Origin: Thalassobacillus devorans
Lineage (GTDB): Bacteria; Bacillota; Bacilli; Bacillales; Halobacillaceae
Assembly (NCBI RefSeq): GCF_011761345.1
Contig: NZ_JAASRY010000003.1
Location: 62,001 to 126,000, forward strand
DNA length: 64,000 nt
Reading direction: 5' to 3'
Shown here: in pieces, positions 27,499-38,746 of the stretch
Layout: each line of letters opens with the position of its first letter
Position numbering within the stretch: position 1 is the first letter of the stretch
The notes under the pieces: generated by a model
What the model saw: only the letters and a program-made list of their open reading frames with translations
Databases searched by the model: none
What the model was told of the DNA's origin: nothing
Program-made: the position numbers and the translations under genes

Positions 27499-28446
27499 AT
27501 GGGGTCAAAACAAATTACAGACGGGGCTTTAATGACAGGTGTTTATCTGATATTGTTATTGATAAACGTTTTTGTTCCGTTTCTTGGAATCGTGGTATTT
27601 TTTACACTGCCCGTTCCTTTTATTCTATATAGTTATCGGCACGGCGGCAAACCAGGGATCCTCATGCTGTTCGCTGCTATTATACTCTCGTTGCTGGTAG
27701 CAACAATTTATTCTTTGCCACTAACCTTGCTGGCCGGAGTCGGGGGGCTGTTTATCGGGATATCCCTTTATAAACAGCGAACTTCCTATGAAACACTGGC
27801 AATCGGTTCGGTCGGCTTTCTGTTGGGTCTGGTTGCTGTGTTTTTGGTAACTCAGTTATTATTCGGGGTTAATTGGATTGATGAAATCAATACGATGATG
27901 GATGAATCATTTGCTATGACTGAGGGAATGATGGAGACCATCACTGGCGACAATGAAGCTACAGAAGAACAAATTCAGGCGCTGCAGGAACAATTCAAGC
28001 AATTCCCGGATATCATTCCGAGTTTGTTTGCTATCATGGGGCTTGTTATGGCTTTCATCAGTCAGCTGCTCAGCTACAAAATCATCAACAGGCTGGACAG
28101 GGCTGGTTTGAAGTTCGCTAAGTTCAGAGATTTCAAGCTGCCGACGTCCATTTTATGGTATTACTTTTTTGGTATGATCTTTACCTGGATCAATACCGAT
28201 CCGCACAGCACGATTTACCTTGCTGCTATTAACGTTTTCATTGTGACCGGTTTACTGATTGCGCTTCAGGGATTTGCGTTTATCTTTTACTATACCCATG
28301 TGAAAAAGCTGTCAAAAGCAGTTCCTGTTTTGTCTATCATTTTAACGATCCTTTTACCGACAGTTCTGCTTTATCTTGTAAGAATCTTAGGTATAATTGA
28401 TTTAGGATTTTCGCTACGCAGCCGTCTCAAAGAAAACAAAAAATGA
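27499..28446 (+). CDS. yybS: YybS family membrane protein (DUF2232)
   Basis: A 315-residue polytopic membrane protein of the DUF2232/YybS family, always found just upstream of gdpP in Bacillaceae; function unknown. It begins MGSKQITDGALMTGVYLILL, aligning with the known YybS start (KQTRAL-GA). About eight hydrophobic segments are seen, with one soluble acidic loop (residues about 132-170). The second of two adjacent ATGs has AGGGGA at suitable spacing. Separation from gdpP is 33 bases, so co-transcription is likely. Confidence 0.88.
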   Translation: MGSKQITDGALMTGVYLILLLINVFVPFLGIVVFFTLPVPFILYSYRHGGKPGILMLFAAIILSLLVATIYSLPLTLLAGVGGLFIGISLYKQRTSYETLAIGSVGFLLGLVAVFLVTQLLFGVNWIDEINTMMDESFAMTEGMMETITGDNEATEEQIQALQEQFKQFPDIIPSLFAIMGLVMAFISQLLSYKIINRLDRAGLKFAKFRDFKLPTSILWYYFFGMIFTWINTDPHSTIYLAAINVFIVTGLLIALQGFAFIFYYTHVKKLSKAVPVLSIILTILLPTVLLYLVRILGIIDLGFSLRSRLKENKK

Positions 28447-28479
28447 ATGCGTGGATATTGATTGTAGGAGCTGACATTC

Positions 28480-30456
28480 ATGACGAAATTTGCTAAAAAA
28501 CCAAAGATAAGCAGACACTTTTGGATCATTTATTTATTGTCCATCGTCCTGCTTGCTTTCATTTGGTATTACGAATGGACGCTCGGTCTATTGATGACAT
28601 TACTGCTTACGGCATCTATCTATTATACAGTGCGTGCCGAACAGACGATGCTTCACGAAACCGAGGAATATATTACTACGCTTTCCTACCGGGTCAAAAA
28701 AGTCGGAGAGGAAGCGTTATTAGAGATGCCGATCGGGATTGTGCTGTTTAGTGAAAACTACCGCGTCGAGTGGACAAATCCCTATATGAATGATTTTTCC
28801 AGGGATGAAGAAACATTAGTGGGTCAATCACTGCAGGAGTTATCAGAGGACTTGGTTACTTGTATCAAAGAGGATAAAAATGAAGCCTGGATCCAGGTTG
28901 GTGATTACGAGTTCCAGACTTTCATTAAAAAAGACGAACGGCTATTATACCTGTTTGACCGGACCAAACAGTCAGAGATACAGCACTTATATCACAATGA
29001 ACAGACGGTATTGTCGATTATTTTCCTTGATAACTATGAGGAAATCACCCAGGGCATGGATGATACAGCCAAGAGTCATTTAAACTCGCAAGTGACGTCC
29101 ATATTAAATAAATGGTCAAACGAATATGGGATTTATTTGAAAAGAACCTCGCAGGAACGTTTCCTTGCCGTCATGAATCAGGAAATCCTAAATCAGTTGG
29201 AGAAATCGAAGTTTGAAATTTTAGATGAAGTCCGTGAGCTGATATCCAACCAGAATGTCCCATTAACGTTGAGTTATGGCATCGGTGTGGGACCGGTCAG
29301 CCTTCCGGAACTTGGGGAGCTGGCACAATCCAGTCTTGATCTTGCACTTGGCAGGGGCGGCGATCAGGTTGCCATTAAAGATGATACCGGGAAAGTCCGC
29401 TTCTATGGCGGAAAGACGAACCCAATGGAAAAACGCACACGTGTACGCGCAAGGGTCATTTCTCATGCGTTGAAAGAGTTGGTTAAGGAAAGCGACCGTG
29501 TTTTGATTATGGGTCATAAAGCTCCCGATATGGATGCTGTCGGAGCCGCTATCGGTATTTTGAAAATCGCCCAGGCTAATGAAAAAGAAGGTTTTATCGT
29601 CATGGATGAAGATGAAATCGATACAGGCGTCGATAAAATGATCGATGAAGTGAGAGAAGACGACGAACTATGGTCTCATTTCATTTCACGGGAAGATGCT
29701 TTGGATATGGTCAATACCGAAACGCTGCTGGTCGTTGTTGATACGCATAAGCCATCCATGGTGGTGGAAGAAAAGCTGTTAAGCAAGACAGAGCACGTCG
29801 TAGTGATCGATCACCACCGTCGTGCTGAAGAGTTTATATCCGATCCGACGCTAGTCTATATGGAACCTTATGCATCATCCACGGCAGAATTGGTCACGGA
29901 ATTATTAGAATACCAGCCGAAGAAGCTGAAGCTTTCCATGCTGGAAGCGACAGCACTTCTATCTGGTATCATTGTCGATACAAAAAGCTTTACCCTGCGT
30001 ACGGGATCCAGAACGTTCGATGCTGCTTCTTATTTACGTTCCAAAGGGGCGGATACCATCCTTGTACAAAAGTTCATGAAAGAGGATTTGAACATTTATG
30101 TACGGCGCAGTCAATTGATTGAACGTGCGGAAATTTACCGGGATGGTGTTGCCATAGCCACAGGAAATGAAGGGGAGACCTACGGACCTGTACTGATTGC
30201 GCAGGCCGCTGACACGCTGCTTACGATGAGTGGAGTTGTAGCTTCCTTTGTCATATCTGAACGAAAAGATGGTCGCATCGGAATCAGTGCGCGTTCACTT
30301 GGGGATGTCAATGTTCAGGTTGTCATGGAACGCATGAATGGGGGCGGGCATTTGACGAACGCCGCCACCCAATTAGAAGATACAACCATAAACGATGCAA
30401 AGGCATTGTTACAAGATATCATTGATGAATACTTTGAAGGAGGAACATCGGAATGA
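28480..30456 (+). CDS. gdpP: cyclic-di-AMP phosphodiesterase GdpP
   Basis: The 658-residue membrane enzyme degrades c-di-AMP. Two N-terminal TM helices are followed by a PAS-like domain, a degenerate GGDEF domain (residues about 170-300, no GGDEF motif) and a DHH/DHHA1 catalytic unit. DHH motifs include [32 protein letters not shown] near residue 442 and [11 protein letters not shown]. The gene is complete. GTAGGAGCTGAC precedes the ATG. Its stop codon overlaps the rplI start. Loss in staphylococci raises c-di-AMP and beta-lactam tolerance. Confidence 0.96.
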   Translation: MTKFAKKPKISRHFWIIYLLSIVLLAFIWYYEWTLGLLMTLLLTASIYYTVRAEQTMLHETEEYITTLSYRVKKVGEEALLEMPIGIVLFSENYRVEWTNPYMNDFSRDEETLVGQSLQELSEDLVTCIKEDKNEAWIQVGDYEFQTFIKKDERLLYLFDRTKQSEIQHLYHNEQTVLSIIFLDNYEEITQGMDDTAKSHLNSQVTSILNKWSNEYGIYLKRTSQERFLAVMNQEILNQLEKSKFEILDEVRELISNQNVPLTLSYGIGVGPVSLPELGELAQSSLDLALGRGGDQVAIKDDTGKVRFYGGKTNPMEKRTRVRARVISHALKELVKESDRVLIMGHKAPDMDAVGAAIGILKIAQANEKEGFIVMDEDEIDTGVDKMIDEVREDDELWSHFISREDALDMVNTETLLVVVDTHKPSMVVEEKLLSKTEHVVVIDHHRRAEEFISDPTLVYMEPYASSTAELVTELLEYQPKKLKLSMLEATALLSGIIVDTKSFTLRTGSRTFDAASYLRSKGADTILVQKFMKEDLNIYVRRSQLIERAEIYRDGVAIATGNEGETYGPVLIAQAADTLLTMSGVVASFVISERKDGRIGISARSLGDVNVQVVMERMNGGGHLTNAATQLEDTTINDAKALLQDIIDEYFEGGTSE

Positions 30457-30899
30457 AGGTCATTTTCTTAGAAGATGTCAAAGGGAAAGGGAAAAAAGGC
30501 GAAGTTAAAAATGTATCCGATGGTTACGCGCGTAACTATCTGCTGAAAAATAACCTGGCTAAAGAAGCGACACCAGGTAATATGAAAGAACTGAAAGCCA
30601 AGAAAAATAAAGAAAAGCAACTAGAACAGGAAGAATTAGAAGAAGCTGAAAAGCTGAAAGAAACACTGGCCGGACTTGAAGTGAAACTGACAGCGAAATC
30701 CGGTGATGGCGGCCGTCTATTCGGTTCAATCACAAGCAAGCAAATTGCCGATGAACTGAAGAAAACCCATAAAATCAAAATTGATAAACGTAAGATTGAG
30801 CTTGATAATCCAATTCGCACCCTCGGCTACACGAACGTACCTGTAAAACTTCATCCGGAAGTAACAGGAACGATCAAGGTGCACGTGGAAGAGCAATAA
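30453..30899 (+). CDS. rplI: 50S ribosomal protein L9
   Basis: The 148-residue L9 has two globular domains joined by a long helix. The N-terminal [30 protein letters not shown] is diagnostic; the lysine/glutamate helix lies at about 42-75. The ATG overlaps the gdpP TGA and follows GGAGGAAC. The gdpP-rplI-dnaB order is standard in Bacillaceae. Confidence 0.97.
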   Translation: MKVIFLEDVKGKGKKGEVKNVSDGYARNYLLKNNLAKEATPGNMKELKAKKNKEKQLEQEELEEAEKLKETLAGLEVKLTAKSGDGGRLFGSITSKQIADELKKTHKIKIDKRKIELDNPIRTLGYTNVPVKLHPEVTGTIKVHVEEQ

Positions 30900-30936
30900 T
30901 GCCATCCTTTTTTCTTCTAAAGGGGAGGAACAGCAA

Positions 30937-32295
30937 GTGAGTGAATTTTGGAATGATCGCACCCCGCCTCATAATATTGAAGCCGAGCAGGCGGTTCTCG
31001 GTGCGATCTTTTTAGAGCCTGAAGCTATGTCGACCGCAGCAGAGAAACTATTACCTGATGATTTTTACCGGGCCAGCCATCAGCGTGTTTTTGAAGTGAT
31101 GTTAACACTATCGGACCGAGGAGAACCGATTGACCTTGTTACCGTAACTACGGCATTATCCAATGCCAAAGTGCTGGAGGAAGTCGGAGGCGTCTCTTAT
31201 TTAAGTGACCTGGCCAATTCCGTTCCGACAGCTGCTAATATCGAATACTATGCCCGTATTGTCGATGAAAAGGCTATCTTAAGACGGCTGATCAAAACAG
31301 CCACCGATATCGTTACTACCGGTTATTCTGACGAAGAAGATGTCGACAGTGTCCTGAATGATGCCGAGAAGAATATCCTGGATGTTTCCCAGCGGAAAAA
31401 CTCAGGGGCCTTCAAGAACATTAAAGACGTTTTGATTGACGTTTACGACAATATTGAACAGCTTCACAACAATTCAGAAGGTGTTACCGGTATTCCGACC
31501 GGATATCGTGATTTGGATAAAATCACCTCCGGATTCCAGCGTAATGACTTGATTATCGTCGCTGCCCGTCCTTCGATGGGTAAAACGGCATTTGCGTTGA
31601 ATATTGCTCAGAATGTTGCCATTAATACCGATGAAAATGTCGCTATTTTCAGCCTCGAGATGGGGGCTGATCAGCTTGTTTCCCGTATGCTTTGCGCGGA
31701 AGGCAATATCGACGCCCAGAGGCTCCGTACAGGCAGTCTTGAAGCGGAAGACTGGGGAAAGCTGACGATGGCGATGGGAAGCCTCTCTAACGCTGGTATC
31801 TATATTGACGATACACCGGGAATCCGTGTCAGTGATATTCGTTCCAAATGCCGACGTTTAAAGCAGGAGAATGGGCTCGGTATGATTCTGATCGACTACC
31901 TGCAGCTGATTCAGGGAAGTGCCAACTCCAAAGAAAACAGGCAGCAGGAGGTTTCCGAGATCTCCCGTTCCTTAAAAGGGTTAGCACGGGAATTGAATGT
32001 GCCATTGATCGCCTTATCACAGTTATCCCGTGGCGTGGAATCCCGTCAGGACAAGCGTCCGATGATGTCTGACCTCCGGGAATCAGGAAGTATCGAGCAG
32101 GATGCCGATATCGTAGGTTTCCTGTATCGGGAAGATTACTATGAACAAGAATCCGAGAATAATAATATCGAAATCATCCTTGCCAAGCAGCGTAATGGCC
32201 CGGTTGGAACGGTCGAACTTGCTTTTGTAAAGCAATACAACAAGTTCGTCGACCTCGATCACCGTTACCAGGAAAGCGATATACCACCAGCCTGA
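30937..32295 (+). CDS. dnaB: replicative DNA helicase (DnaB family; called DnaC in B. subtilis)
   Basis: The 452-residue hexameric fork helicase. The N-terminal domain (PPHNIEAEQAVLGAIFLEP) is followed by the RecA-like motor with Walker A ARPSMGKTAFAL, Walker B in MILIDYLQLI, the arginine finger region and the C-terminal ESGSIEQDADIV / LAKQRNGPVGTVEL motifs. The start is GTG at 30937, with GGGGAGGAAC upstream. A terminator follows. No intein or frameshift. Confidence 0.97.
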   Translation: MSEFWNDRTPPHNIEAEQAVLGAIFLEPEAMSTAAEKLLPDDFYRASHQRVFEVMLTLSDRGEPIDLVTVTTALSNAKVLEEVGGVSYLSDLANSVPTAANIEYYARIVDEKAILRRLIKTATDIVTTGYSDEEDVDSVLNDAEKNILDVSQRKNSGAFKNIKDVLIDVYDNIEQLHNNSEGVTGIPTGYRDLDKITSGFQRNDLIIVAARPSMGKTAFALNIAQNVAINTDENVAIFSLEMGADQLVSRMLCAEGNIDAQRLRTGSLEAEDWGKLTMAMGSLSNAGIYIDDTPGIRVSDIRSKCRRLKQENGLGMILIDYLQLIQGSANSKENRQQEVSEISRSLKGLARELNVPLIALSQLSRGVESRQDKRPMMSDLRESGSIEQDADIVGFLYREDYYEQESENNNIEIILAKQRNGPVGTVELAFVKQYNKFVDLDHRYQESDIPPA

Positions 32296-32299
32296 GGGA

Positions 32300-32330
32300 A
32301 AGGTGAGCACAACCTGTGCTTACCTTTTTT
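32300..32330 (+). terminator. terminator after the replicative helicase gene
   Basis: AAGGTGAGCACA pairs with TGTGCTTACCTT (one G-T pair) over a three-base loop, followed by six T. Confidence 0.9.
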
Positions 32331-32449
32331 ACATATTGCCCAAAAAAATTATTTTTTCGTCAACAAAACAGACGATACGACTAATAAAATGGAAATTAGA
32401 ATATCGAGCGGTCGGTCCAGTGTCGAATGCCTTCGTCTATAAATGGAAT

Positions 32450-32526
32450 AATCACGAACGAATACATGTAATGCAATTTTAATGTTCGGTTATTGGATTG
32501 ACGGATGCTTTTTCTATTGGTACACT
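32450..32526 (+). promoter_or_regulatory. purA: purA promoter with inverted PurR boxes
   Basis: On the minus strand 32481-32493 reads ATAACCGAACATT, a perfect match to the PurBox AWWWCCGAACWWT. A weaker box in the opposite orientation (9 of 13) is at 32450-32462, 18 bases away. TTGACG at 32498-32503 and TACACT at 32521-32526, 17 bases apart, form the promoter just downstream. This is the arrangement expected for PurR repression of purA. Confidence 0.75.
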
Positions 32527-32539
32527 TACGAGTGTCTAA

Positions 32540-33874
<1,335 letters not shown>

Positions 33875-33883
33875 TCATAGAGA

Positions 33884-33923
33884 AGAGAGTCAGGAAATCA
33901 CTTGATTTCCTGACTCTCTTTTT
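33884..33923 (+). terminator. terminator after purA
   Basis: A perfect 17-bp stem starting AGAGAGTCAGGAAATCA, closed by a two-base formal loop and followed by a T run. The 220 bases from here to the tRNA gene show nothing except AT-rich sequence. Confidence 0.93.
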
Positions 33924-34147
33924 ATGGTTATCGAGCTGATTTTTCTTTTACTAATTTCTAAAAAACTATTGCCACTTTATCTATTATTATGATACGATTA
34001 ACCACGTTGTCGAAAGCAGGCGAGCTTTGTCACTTATATATTCGATACTTCATAGAACCAACAAAATGAGGTCAGAAGAGTGATCAAATGAGTTGGACGA
34101 CGAGCACACTCACATGAACATGTGGCAAGAATCCTATAATATAATAT

Positions 34148-34220
<73 letters not shown>

Positions 34221-34228
34221 CTGCGAAG

Positions 34229-34262
34229 AAGAGGTCTGAAAATATTCAGGCCTCTTTTTTGC
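34229..34262 (+). terminator. terminator after tRNA-Phe
   Basis: AGAGGTCTGAA pairs with TTCAGGCCTCT (one G-T pair) over AATA, followed by six T. Confidence 0.9.
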
Positions 34263-34614
34263 ATTTTAAAAAGCTTAAATTGATTAACAAGAACCAAAAT
34301 ATAAGAACTACTAAGGCTTTCGTAAAACTTGCGACAAGCCAAATAGTTCTAACTTATTGAAACAAAATTGTAATGCAATTGAAAAAACATTTGGACAACT
34401 CCCCTTCAACCCTTGCTATCACTGCGTTTTTAATAACTGTAAATTAAAGCGCATTTTGCTAATGTTACCTGTATCTGCCATGGATATTATAAGTGTATTA
34501 CAAATGCAGGTTTCCTGTTTCGACAACCTTCTACATTATGATAGATTGATGAAGTGACAAAATTATTAAGTAATTTAGAGATAGAGATAAAGATGACTTG
34601 GGAGGATTTTCGTA
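34263..34614 (+). other. intergenic region before the M23 peptidase gene
   Basis: AT-rich, 352 bases, no coding region seen. Single WalR-like half sites (TGTAAT near 34370, TGTAAA near 34438, TGTTAC near 34464) are present but no properly spaced pair. A TATGAT -10-like hexamer is near 34537 without a good -35. Confidence 0.4.
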
Positions 34615-36060
34615 GTGAGGGAAACACTTTTCAGAAGGAAACAGTCGTCAGGAAATACGGGTTTTTGGAAAAAATTAATGCTTACCTTCCTTTTCAGTAC
34701 CGTGGTTTTAGTACATCCTGCGGTCCAGGCGGAAGGCGAACTCTCCACTGTTTATCATGTATATGTAGGAGAAGGCTACATAGGTGCAGTTGATGATAAG
34801 GAAATGGTTGAACAAGTCATCGATGATCGTATCGATGAAGCTCAAGAAGAATATGAAAATATGAATCTCACCACGGCGGATGAAGTTAATTTTGTGGCCG
34901 AAAAGTTATTTGAACCGTCCAATGATAACGGTCAGGTCACGGAGCAGATAGAAAATGAAATAGATATACAAGCAGAAGTGTACACGGTAGAAATTGACGG
35001 GGAAACAATCGCTAACCTCCCTACCAAGGAAGACGCAGAAGACGTCGTCAAACAATTAAAATTGGCACACATGGATGAATCTACCCTGGAAGAAGCAGAG
35101 TTAAACATGGAAAATGAAAAAAATATAGAAATTGAGAAAGGAAATTCTGCTGTAGTGGACGTTTCCTTGTCTGAGGAAATTTCTAACGCAAAGACTACTG
35201 TAGACCCTGAGAAAGTTGCCACAGTAGAAGAAGCGGTGGATCTACTGAAGTCTGGAAAGGCAGCAGAAAAAGATCACACGGTGAAAGACGGAGAAACCAT
35301 CGGTGATATTATTGAAAAGTATGATATGACGGAAGAAGAATTTTTCAAGATTAACGAAGAGATTGAAAGCAATGATGATCTTAAAGAAGATGAAAATGTT
35401 ACCGTAACTGAAATGGAGTCTTATGTGGACGTTATCGTCAAAGAAGAAGAGATCAAGGAAGCCAAGATCGCACATGAGACAGAAACTAAGAATACAGATG
35501 AACTTTATAAAGGCGAAACAAAAGTAGAGCAGAAGGGCTCTGATGGCACGAAAGAAATCCATTACGCCGTTACGAAAGTGAATGGAGAAACAACCGAAAC
35601 AGAGAAACTGGATGAAAAAACAGTAGAAGATCCTAAGAAAGAAATCATCCTCAAAGGTACGAAAGAGAAACCTTCTACAGGAGACGGCAAGTTTACCTGG
35701 CCGGCCGTAGGCGGGACAATCACAAGTAAGATGGGACAACGCTGGGGGAAAGCCCATAACGGCATTGATATCGCCGGAGTCAGCGACAAGACGATCAAAG
35801 CTGCTGATGGCGGTGAAGTCACCTATGCGCAGTTCAATAGTGGAGGATATGGAAATAAAGTCGAAATTGATCACAAAAATGGCTACAAGACAACATATTC
35901 TCACTTAAGTTCTATCAGCGTTAATGTTGGCGATAAGGTAGCTGCCGGAGACAAAATCGGTGTGATGGGTACCACCGGCCAATCAACTGGTGTACATCTA
36001 CACTTTGAAGTCCATAAGAATGGCTCACCGGTAAATCCGCTGAAATATGTATCAAAATAA
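34615..36060 (+). CDS. secreted/anchored M23 peptidase with LysM and G5 domains
   Basis: The 481-residue envelope protein has an N-terminal membrane segment or signal (LMLTFLFSTVVLVHPAVQA, residues about 21-39), an acidic region, a LysM-like domain (HTVKDGETIGDIIEKYDMTE near residue 222), a G5 domain (about 275-350) and a C-terminal M23 endopeptidase with HNGIDIAG and HLHFEVH zinc ligands. It should cleave peptidoglycan cross-links. The start is GTG at 34615 after GGGAGGA. It lies directly before walRK, the regulator of wall hydrolases, which supports a role in wall growth; direct WalR control is not shown. Confidence 0.9.
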   Translation: MRETLFRRKQSSGNTGFWKKLMLTFLFSTVVLVHPAVQAEGELSTVYHVYVGEGYIGAVDDKEMVEQVIDDRIDEAQEEYENMNLTTADEVNFVAEKLFEPSNDNGQVTEQIENEIDIQAEVYTVEIDGETIANLPTKEDAEDVVKQLKLAHMDESTLEEAELNMENEKNIEIEKGNSAVVDVSLSEEISNAKTTVDPEKVATVEEAVDLLKSGKAAEKDHTVKDGETIGDIIEKYDMTEEEFFKINEEIESNDDLKEDENVTVTEMESYVDVIVKEEEIKEAKIAHETETKNTDELYKGETKVEQKGSDGTKEIHYAVTKVNGETTETEKLDEKTVEDPKKEIILKGTKEKPSTGDGKFTWPAVGGTITSKMGQRWGKAHNGIDIAGVSDKTIKAADGGEVTYAQFNSGGYGNKVEIDHKNGYKTTYSHLSSISVNVGDKVAAGDKIGVMGTTGQSTGVHLHFEVHKNGSPVNPLKYVSK

Positions 36061-36073
36061 ATGAACTAGAAAT

Positions 36074-36108
36074 CATAGCCGCGCGCAAGTATTTGCAGCG
36101 CGGCTATG
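36074..36108 (+). terminator. hairpin terminator after the M23 peptidase gene
   Basis: CATAGCCGCGC pairs perfectly with GCGCGGCTATG; the T run is weak (TTATTGT), so it may be leaky. Confidence 0.6.
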
Positions 36109-36137
36109 TTATTGTATGAGTAAGTGTTTGCCTTAAA

Positions 36138-36166
36138 AAGACAATTGCATGAAAATGAGGTAAAAT
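36138..36166 (+). promoter_or_regulatory. walR: candidate walR promoter
   Basis: AAGACA at 36138-36143 and TAAAAT at 36161-36166 with a 17-base spacer, 49 bases before walR. Confidence 0.5.
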
Positions 36167-36214
36167 AAACTAGACGCATCAACTAAACTTGGATGGAAAA
36201 GGGATGTGAATTCA

Positions 36215-36919
36215 ATGAGTCAAAAAATATTAGTAGTAGATGATGAAAAACCAATTGCAGATATCTTAAAATTTAACTTGGAAAAAGAAGGGTATACGGT
36301 AGTCTGTGCCCACGATGGCGATGAAGCGATCGAACTTGCAGATGCAGAGAATCCGGATTTGATTCTGCTTGATATTATGCTTCCGAATAAAGACGGTAAC
36401 GAAGTCTGTCGTGAAGTCCGGAAAAAACACAATATGCCGATTATCATGCTGACAGCAAAAGACTCAGAAATTGATAAAGTGCTGGGGCTTGAGCTTGGTG
36501 CCGATGATTATGTTACGAAGCCGTTTAATAATCGGGAACTGATTGCCAGGGTGAAAGCGAACTTGCGCCGCCGTTTCCAAGAACCGGAAGACCCGGCAAC
36601 CCAGTCAAAGGATATTAAAATCGGCCGACTGGTCATCCACCCGGATGCTTATACGGTTACACGTGATGGAGACTATATTGAGTTGACCCACCGTGAATTT
36701 GAATTGCTTCACTATCTTGCGAAACATATTGGACAGGTAATGACGCGAGAACATTTGCTCGAGACTGTATGGGGTTATGATTATTATGGGGATGTACGTA
36801 CGGTTGACGTTACCGTGAGAAGGTTGCGGGAAAAAATCGAGGAGAGCCCAAGTAATCCGACATGGATCGTTACACGACGTGGCGTAGGGTATTATTTACG
36901 TAATCCAGAGCAGGAGTAG
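36215..36919 (+). CDS. walR: two-component response regulator WalR (YycF)
   Basis: The 234-residue OmpR-family regulator is essential in most Firmicutes and controls wall-metabolism genes. The receiver domain begins [15 protein letters not shown] and has the phospho-acceptor D53 in [13 protein letters not shown]. The winged-helix output domain contains [30 protein letters not shown] use the ATG at 36215, eight bases after AAGGGATG. It heads the walRKHIJ operon; walK begins six bases after its stop. Confidence 0.98.
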   Translation: MSQKILVVDDEKPIADILKFNLEKEGYTVVCAHDGDEAIELADAENPDLILLDIMLPNKDGNEVCREVRKKHNMPIIMLTAKDSEIDKVLGLELGADDYVTKPFNNRELIARVKANLRRRFQEPEDPATQSKDIKIGRLVIHPDAYTVTRDGDYIELTHREFELLHYLAKHIGQVMTREHLLETVWGYDYYGDVRTVDVTVRRLREKIEESPSNPTWIVTRRGVGYYLRNPEQE

Positions 36920-36925
36920 TTTTCT

Positions 36926-38746
36926 ATGAATAAAGTTGGCTTTTTCCAATCGGTCCGCCTGAAGATCATACTCGTTTACATTCTGCTCCTACTCTTAGGG
37001 ATTCAGGTAATTGGAGCATATTTCGCCCAAAACCTGGAGCAGAACTTAGAAGACAACTTTAAAAGTTCAATAAACGACCGGATCCAGTGGCTGACCTACA
37101 GCCTGACCCAGTCTTTTGATCAAGAGCGGACCGAGGATGATGACTCCCTGGAAACAGATGTGCAATCCATTATCGGTGACTTCGAAGTAAGTGATATTTC
37201 CGAATTGTACGTGGTGGATAATAACAGCCGGATTCTAGCGACTTATGGATATGGACAGCAGGATAATATTGGCAAGAAAACACGCGATTCTAATATCCAA
37301 AGTACGTTGCTGTTAGGGGAGTCCAGAGAAAAAATCGTGGTTAGTGAAGAAAATGACCGGATACTTGTTCGAACGTTTCCCATTATGATAGAGGGGGAGA
37401 CGGTCGGCGCTATATATCTCGAAGCTGAAATGAATGAAATATACAAGCAAATGCGTGAGATCAATGGCATCTTTGCTAACGGAACCTTAATTTCCCTTAC
37501 CATCACTGCTTTATTGGGGATATTAGTAGCCCGGACGATCACCAGACCGATTACGGAAATGAGAAAGCAGGCTAAGAAAATGGCGGCCGGTGATTTCTCT
37601 CAAAAAGTAAATGTCTATGGCTCGGATGAAATCGGTCAATTAGCTATCACATTTAATGATTTGAATGACAAAATCCAGCTTGCTCAAGCCACCACAGAAG
37701 GTGAACGGAGGAAGCTTAGTTCCGTATTGGCTAATATGTCGGACGGTGTCATCGCCACAGACAGGCTGGGAGCGATCACGCTAATGAATAAACCGGCTTC
37801 CCAGTTGATCGGTCGAAGTTTTGAAGACGTCCAGGGACAGTCCCTGATTGATGTTTTGGATATCAATGATCAGATTACAGATATATCTGAAGTGCAGGAT
37901 GCCGGCTCGATGCTGATTGATATGAGCACGGATGAGCAATACATGGTCCTGAAAGCCAATTTTTCCTATGTTCTGGATGAACGTCAGAATATGAATGGGT
38001 TTATCACGGTTATCAGTGATGTAACCGAGCAGGAAAAAGTAGAACGGGAACGCCGGGAATTCGTTTCCAATGTGTCGCATGAGCTGCGCACCCCGCTGAC
38101 TACAATGAGAAGTTACTTGGAAGCACTAACCGACGGTGCGTGGCAGGATAAAGAAATTGCACCCAGGTTCCTCGACGTCACCCAAAATGAGACCGAGCGT
38201 ATGATCCGCCTTGTCAATGATTTGCTTCAATTGTCGAAGATGGACAACCAAGGCCATGAATTAATCAAAGATCGTGTCGAATTTAACGGTTTTTACCATC
38301 ATATTATCGATCGCTTTGAAATGAATGAACCGGAAGGGATTAAATTCGAAAGAAACCTTCCGAACGAAAAAGTCTATGTATGGATGGACAAAGATAAAAT
38401 AACCCAGGTCATGGATAATATTATTTCGAACGCCATTAAGTATTCACCGGAAGGCGGAACCATTCGTTTTTATACCAAAACAGCTCATAATAAAATTCAA
38501 GTCAGTGTATCAGATGAAGGGATGGGCATTCCGGCTGAAAAGGTCGATAAGATCTTTGACAGATTCTATCGTGTCGATAAAGCCCGTACCCGTAAACTGG
38601 GAGGAACCGGTCTTGGACTTGCTATTGCCCGGGAAATGATTGAAGCACATCATGGTCAAATATGGGCGGAAAGCAAAGAAAATAGAGGTACGACTATCCA
38701 CTTTACATTGCCGCTTGTAAAAAAGAAGCGGAGGGGTAATGCATGA
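36926..38746 (+). CDS. walK: sensor histidine kinase WalK (YycG)
   Basis: The 606-residue kinase phosphorylates WalR in response to the wall state. TM1 is at residues about 11-31 and TM2 at about 184-204 enclose an extracytoplasmic Cache-like domain. HAMP, PAS, HisKA with the SHELRTPLTTMRSYLEAL H-box near residue 384, and HATPase (NIISNAIKYSPEGG, DEGMGIP, GGTGLGLAI) follow in order. AGGAGTAG precedes the ATG. The stop overlaps walH. All catalytic motifs are intact. Confidence 0.98.
   Translation: MNKVGFFQSVRLKIILVYILLLLLGIQVIGAYFAQNLEQNLEDNFKSSINDRIQWLTYSLTQSFDQERTEDDDSLETDVQSIIGDFEVSDISELYVVDNNSRILATYGYGQQDNIGKKTRDSNIQSTLLLGESREKIVVSEENDRILVRTFPIMIEGETVGAIYLEAEMNEIYKQMREINGIFANGTLISLTITALLGILVARTITRPITEMRKQAKKMAAGDFSQKVNVYGSDEIGQLAITFNDLNDKIQLAQATTEGERRKLSSVLANMSDGVIATDRLGAITLMNKPASQLIGRSFEDVQGQSLIDVLDINDQITDISEVQDAGSMLIDMSTDEQYMVLKANFSYVLDERQNMNGFITVISDVTEQEKVERERREFVSNVSHELRTPLTTMRSYLEALTDGAWQDKEIAPRFLDVTQNETERMIRLVNDLLQLSKMDNQGHELIKDRVEFNGFYHHIIDRFEMNEPEGIKFERNLPNEKVYVWMDKDKITQVMDNIISNAIKYSPEGGTIRFYTKTAHNKIQVSVSDEGMGIPAEKVDKIFDRFYRVDKARTRKLGGTGLGLAIAREMIEAHHGQIWAESKENRGTTIHFTLPLVKKKRRGNA

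Noticed and set aside
34263-34614. WalR direct-repeat operator before the M23 peptidase gene
   Set aside because: Half sites occur, but no pair with the five-base spacing of TGTWAH-N5-TGTWAH; calling a site would overreach.
35242-35904. Long antisense open frame opposite the M23 peptidase gene
   Set aside because: It is a by-product of the acidic, lysine-rich sense protein; no independent support.
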